Part shown: positions 60,101-64,000 of the stretch, in pieces
Layout: the number at the start of each line of letters is the position of its first letter
Position numbering within the stretch: position 1 is the stretch's first letter
DNA from: Owenia fusiformis
Lineage: Eukaryota; Annelida; Polychaeta; Sabellida; Oweniidae
Assembly: GCA_903813345.2 (NCBI GenBank)
Contig: CAIIXF020000005.1
Coordinates: 41,705,394 to 41,769,393 of the forward strand
Length of the DNA: 64,000 bases
Direction: 5' to 3'
Position numbers and translations under genes: made by a program
Notes under the pieces: generated by a model
Told to the model about the DNA's origin: nothing
Seen by the model: the letters and a program-made list of their open reading frames with translations, nothing else
Database searches by the model: none

Positions 60101-63100
60101 TTTGACCAAGTCTGATCATAATACATACAGTTGTAATGTTTAATCATTTATAAAAGAACAAGTATATGAATAACACAAAGAAATATAATAGAAAAGAAAA
60201 CCCCAAAATTTGGATTAAATATTGTTAAATAATATTTTCCCTTTTTTGCTTTCAACTTTTTGTGAAAGTGTGTAACAACCTTAATCATAACTAATGTGTT
60301 TTCAGTGTTTTGTGATATTTGTGACTATGTGCCGTGAAGCTCTTGATGATTTCCGACGTTATCGCCGTGACAAGGAAGTGAATTCACAGAAGTTTAAACT
60401 ACTAACCCCAGCTGGTCAGAAGGAAATCCCAAGTGCAGAAATCCAAGTTGGAGACATTATATCCATTGAAAAGGTTTGTTACTTTCACTACTGAGAACTG
60501 TTTGATGACTACTTGCCCTTATTTATTATGGACTACTGTCAGTTTCTATTGCTCAAACAGTGCAGTTTCTACATTATATTAGAATTAAAACTTTCATCCT
60601 TTCTTACAGAATCTTGTATATGTCATTTGAGTTTACACATATCAGTTCTTGAAATTTTACTTAATCCTAAACCAAGCCTATAAGAAATACAATCAGGGTT
60701 TCACCAGAATATCTGACAACAGGGGTCAATAGTCGTAACCATAGGTTCCGGGCCGATATAAAGATGGCAGCACCAACAGAATCCAAACTTCAAATTATAT
60801 GCTGAAATTCTAAATTGAGAGTCAGCCACCCTACAAGCTAACTTAATCCAAGAACTACATTGAACACTCATATTCAAACTCTGTTACGTTCACCCTCTGA
60901 TTCATTATTATAATGTCGTCCCCAATAACTTTCGATGCAATGTACTGGGGAGTTAAATGTGAAAGATATTGACTCCCCCTTGACTAATCAGAATCAAGTA
61001 TCTCAACTGGTGTACTACCAATGTTTGTTGTAGGATCAGAGAGTCCCTGCTGATATGATCCTCTTACGTACAACAGAGCGGAATGGTTCATGTTTCATAC
61101 GCACAGATCAGATGGACGGAGAGACAGATTGGAAATTACGACTAGCTGTTCCATCAACTCAACGCCTCCCATCTGATATGGTAACATCATTTTATTCTAT
61201 TGAAGTCAATTATGCAAGAATTCTATTGGAATTTTGTAGTTTTGAATAGGAAAAAGAGAAATACAGCATTAGAGCAGTTGTGCATTCCACCACTTTGAAA
61301 ATAAAATTCTAGTTGGTAAAATCAAGATTTGTGACTGTGATGAAAATGTTATTCTGGCAATAATCTGGCATGGTGAATGCCAAAATAGTTGCAGACCTTT
61401 TCGACTGATTTATCTTTCACAACACATTATATTTTGTGTTGATTTTAGGATCTTCTACATATCAATGGCCAAGTTTATGCTGAGAAACCTCAGAAAGGAA
61501 TCCATGAATTTGTTGGAACTTTCAGTAGAGTAAGTAAACAGAGACCTCAATTGTCATATTTAGCACCTATAGGGTGACCCAAAACTTGAAGAGGTTATTT
61601 CAATATCAGAGGTTTGTGTTTTGGGTTACCCAGTATTTCTGTCAAACTTGTGTCACTTTACCTAGTTACCTAATCGTTCTGTTCTTCAAGAAAACATTAT
61701 TTGTTTGAAATTATTATAAGTATTAGCACCATTTAGTCTTAGTTTAGCGTCATTAATATGCAATTGTTGTTTTGTGTAATTTAACCTTACATACCACATC
61801 ATTATATTTTGCCACATTTAAACTTTTGTGTTTAATTTATCTTTTGTTCTGATTTTGAGTAAACCATTTGATATGCATGAAATGAAACATTAAGATGGAA
61901 AGGTTTGAAAGTGAATTACTCATTCTTTTAATTGTTATTATATTATTTTCTCATACCTTTTATAGTTTGTTTTGTAATTTGCCCAATGTTCCCCATTTTA
62001 GACTGATTTACATGTCCCTGCTGGAGCTAAACTTGTAAGTAAACTAGGGTAATGGCCTATTGTATAAGTTAAGTTAGTTAAATTCTTATCTTCATACATT
62101 TTTACACTTTGCTCCAGTGCTCCTATAATAATTGTGGATAATGTATGTGATGTCCTGTGATTTTGAGTGATTACTAGTACAATCATGTGCTTATTAAAGG
62201 GAGGGAATAACCAAATTTGTGATAGTATCGATTCTGCTATTCTATTGACATTCATGTAATAATAGAATAGTTATTTATATAACTTATCTAATGTATGATG
62301 ACCCTGTTTCACAAAAAGTTCTGACACAGTCAATAAAAGAAACATATAATTGCAAGGATATGCTTAGGTTAGCACTCTACTTAATTATTTTGAATCTTAT
62401 CACTGCTTCTGTTTCATCCCATTCCTGTAATGTAAAAAGAAGGACTTTTATTATAGGTACATGGTGGAGGGAAATTTCTGTCTCTTTATGTACATATATA
62501 ACACAGTGTCTGCAATTAGTCCAAGTAGACCTTACATATCTTAGCTCATTCTTCTTATAGGGTATGTCTTATGGCAAGTCTCTACCCACTCTTGTTTCTT
62601 TAGATTGTAGATACCATTGTAGCCTTGTAGGTGCAGGGATGTAGGTGCCGGGTTGTAGGTGCCGGGTTGTAGGTGCAGGGTTGTAAGTGCAGAGTTGTAA
62701 GTGCAGCAATCTACCCTTAGGTTGAAAATATGATTGCTGTAATTTGCCAGGCTAGCTCTCAGTTTGAATTGCCTCAGTAACTATCTGAAGCTAGTTTTTC
62801 ATCTCCAATTGTTTTTTCACATCATTCAAAATGTTGAAAGTGATTTCCATTGGCACTGAGACAATGGAAAAAATGCAGTTTATCTAACTATTTAATGTAT
62901 GGGTAAAATACTCTGACCTTGCAAGTCTTTACAGTGATGAGTTTGAATGGCATGGATTTGAAAAAACAGTAATTCTGGTGAAATATCCTCCATATTAAGT
63001 TTTAAACAAAGTTTTAAGACACTTACTGATAGAGTAATCGTATACTCATTTTGGCAAACTGATAAACATAACAAAATTCACCATGGCAATCTCTTCATCT

Positions 63101-63433
63101 TGATACCAATGTAAGAAAGGAGATGCAACAAGTATCAGAATGTGAAGGATATGAAATTGATATCTGATAACAAAATGAATTACGCAATGGATTAATTAAT
63201 TGTACAGTCACAGAAAAACAATGGCAATTAAATAAAGATGACTAGTATCTCAACTTGAGACATATCCTTCCTTCTTATATTTCCAGAATGACATTGGAGC
63301 AGAAGATCCACTTAGTATTGAGAATACACTATGGGCCAACACTGTAGTTGCATCTGGTACTGCCTTGGGTCTAGTGATATACACTGGCACAGAAACAAGG
63401 AGTGTTATGAATACATCTCAACCAGGAAGTAAG
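57172..63433 (+). CDS. ATP9A/B: ATP9-type P4-ATPase (Neo1 family), N-terminal 351 residues; gene continues past right edge
   Basis: Class-2 P4-ATPases of the ATP9/Neo1 group act in trans-Golgi and endosomal membranes without a CDC50 subunit. Eight exons with consistent phases: 57172-57242, 58556-58729, 59061-59211, 59422-59535, 60306-60473, 61034-61180, 61449-61529 and 63287-63433. Exon 1 ([20 protein letters not shown]) ends at phase 2 and joins 58556 to give [19 protein letters not shown] matches the human ATP9B N-terminus (LDEMPLMMSEEGF, from memory). Then come [18 protein letters not shown], the first membrane pair beginning [15 protein letters not shown], and the actuator domain with the DGET dephosphorylation motif (residues [12 protein letters not shown]). 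The in-window part ends [14 protein letters not shown]. The phosphorylation (DKTGT) site would lie beyond the window. A 33-base possible micro-exon and two partial exon duplications are listed separately. Confidence 0.9.
57566..58328. mobile_element. 763-bp foldback element in ATP9 intron 1 with repeat-bearing long arms
   Basis: The ends ctatctattgcaagatttac and the inverted right end (cttgcaacagatag) begin arms that pair over about 170 bp each: cgcctgccacaaccgtcgcc, agtgtttttaagtat, caaggatcctgccatgac and cctggtataaccg all recur inverted. The left arm continues into tandem units of 'cctgtcatgaccgtg(g/a)taatgttaaag' (57640-57870). Structured like Foldback/TU-type elements. Non-coding. Confidence 0.75.
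59492..59640 (+). repeat. 81-bp tandem duplication of the ATP9 exon 4 3' end plus donor
   Basis: The sequence from 59492 (cagacatacgtatcggctat) through the donor and into the intron recurs from 59573 with about 10% change. The second copy still reads [15 protein letters not shown] and carries its own donor (gtgagt), but it has no acceptor in the right phase. Using the second donor would read into a TAA within the first copy's intronic part. Confidence 0.85.
62002..62034 (+). other. Candidate 33-base in-frame micro-exon of ATP9
   Basis: The stretch is bounded by a consensus acceptor (ccattttag) and donor (gtaagt), has 33 bases and fits phase 0 between exons ending 61529 and starting 63287. 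It would insert [11 protein letters not shown] in the actuator domain, in the region where human ATP9 proteins have a few extra residues (EDSDPPIHE, from memory). It could be a constitutive or an alternative exon. Confidence 0.5.
62625..62706 (+). repeat. 14-bp minisatellite (tgtaggtgcagggt)
   Basis: Six units of 'tgtaggtgc(a/c)gggt' with point changes follow each other in an ATP9 intron. GC-richer than its surroundings and not coding. Confidence 0.85.
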
Positions 63434-63606
63434 GTAAATATAATACACTATGGGCCAACACTGTAGTTGCATCTGGCACTGCCTTAGGTCTAGTGATATA
63501 CACTGGCACAGAAACAAGGAGTGTTATGAATACATCTCAACCAGGAAGTAAGGTAAATATAATACACTATGGGCCAACACTGTAGTTGCATCTGGCACTG
63601 CCTTAG
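63323..63606 (+). repeat. 119-bp tandem duplication of the ATP9 exon 8 3' end plus donor (2.4 copies)
   Basis: Starting aatacactatgggccaacac, copies begin at 63323 (within the true exon), 63442 and 63561; the third breaks off at about 63606. Copies 2 and 3 share two differences from copy 1 (ggcac for ggtac, ccttagg for ccttggg), so they derive from one another. Each complete copy carries the donor (aag/gtaaat). The 119-bp period is not a multiple of three. Confidence 0.9.
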
Positions 63607-64000
63607 CACGGTGTATAACCCAAACGCTCCTACATGCACGACGGAGCGTTTCATTACTGAAAGTAAACAAAGAAACGCTCCGGATTAGGAAAACTGGCTG
63701 GCGGGAATGATGAGCCATCTGACGATTTCCCCAATAATGGGAATAAGAGGCATGAGTTCCATATTTCGAGTATACCATTCGATGGGTGTGATATTCATGT
63801 TGTACTTGGCTGGCTGTTGACGGTTGAAGCAATTAGGAAGAGCTGTACGAAGCAGTATAGTTATCAAAATTCGAAAACGTATTTGTCATTCTACCGGTCA
63901 AAACCCCTTTTGTCGATACATGTGATTAGTTGAGCCAAGATTAGAGCACCAACGTATATTTTAGTCAAATTCCAATGCTTCAACGCACCATACATTATCG
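63607..64000. other. Unassigned sequence, possibly an inserted repeat
   Basis: The third copy of the exon duplication ends abruptly at 'cacggtgtataacccaaacg', where unrelated, GC-richer sequence begins. It contains short inverted blocks (gaaacgctcc / ggagcgtttc at about 63640-63683). Two overlapping minus-strand frames (63524-63832 and 63685-63867) resemble nothing I know. It may be the end of a mobile element running off the window. Confidence 0.35.

Overview
This is invertebrate nuclear DNA: AT-rich, with spliced genes (GT-AG introns, conserved phases), long introns and many small inverted-repeat elements. The gene set (VGLL4, BORCS6, a PRRT3/4-like protein, an ATP9 flippase) is metazoan. 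The (GGAC)n-bearing repeats and the element load suggest a marine invertebrate, perhaps a lophotrochozoan, but the species cannot be fixed from this window.

Layout. About 1.7-16.8 kb holds the 5' part of a minus-strand VGLL4/Tgi gene: a probable non-coding first exon, a start-codon exon and a second coding exon 14.4 kb away. The 3' part with the Tondu motifs would lie beyond the left edge. Its large intron contains several transposon-like elements, notably a 1.68-kb element with 47-bp perfect terminal inverted repeats. A complete five-exon BORCS6 gene (17.3-19.7 kb, plus) is divergent to VGLL4, with an NRF1-like palindrome between them. From 20.2 to 25.3 kb there are no genes but many MITEs. 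At 25.3-30.1 kb (minus) one long exon encodes a 1594-residue seven-pass membrane protein with a Thr/Pro-rich repeat ectodomain, like vertebrate PRRT3/PRRT4. From 30.2 to 52.3 kb I see no host gene; this stretch holds a 5'-truncated LINE with an intact 1037-codon frame (36.4-39.8 kb), a 140-bp-period array ending in a (GGAC)n tract, and several inverted-repeat elements including a ~0.64-kb palindrome.

The right end has two genes in a tight head-to-head pair whose start codons are 117 bp apart. Leftward is a six-exon, 329-residue CAP-Gly protein that I could not assign to a named family. Rightward is the 5' half of a Neo1/ATP9-type P4-ATPase (eight exons in window, 351 residues, running off the edge). 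Two of the ATP9 exons are followed by tandem duplications of their own 3' ends including the splice donor.

The genes belong to unrelated pathways (Hippo/TEAD output, lysosome positioning, a membrane protein, microtubule binding, endosomal lipid flipping). No operon-like functional cluster is present; the only clear shared regulation is at the two divergent promoters.
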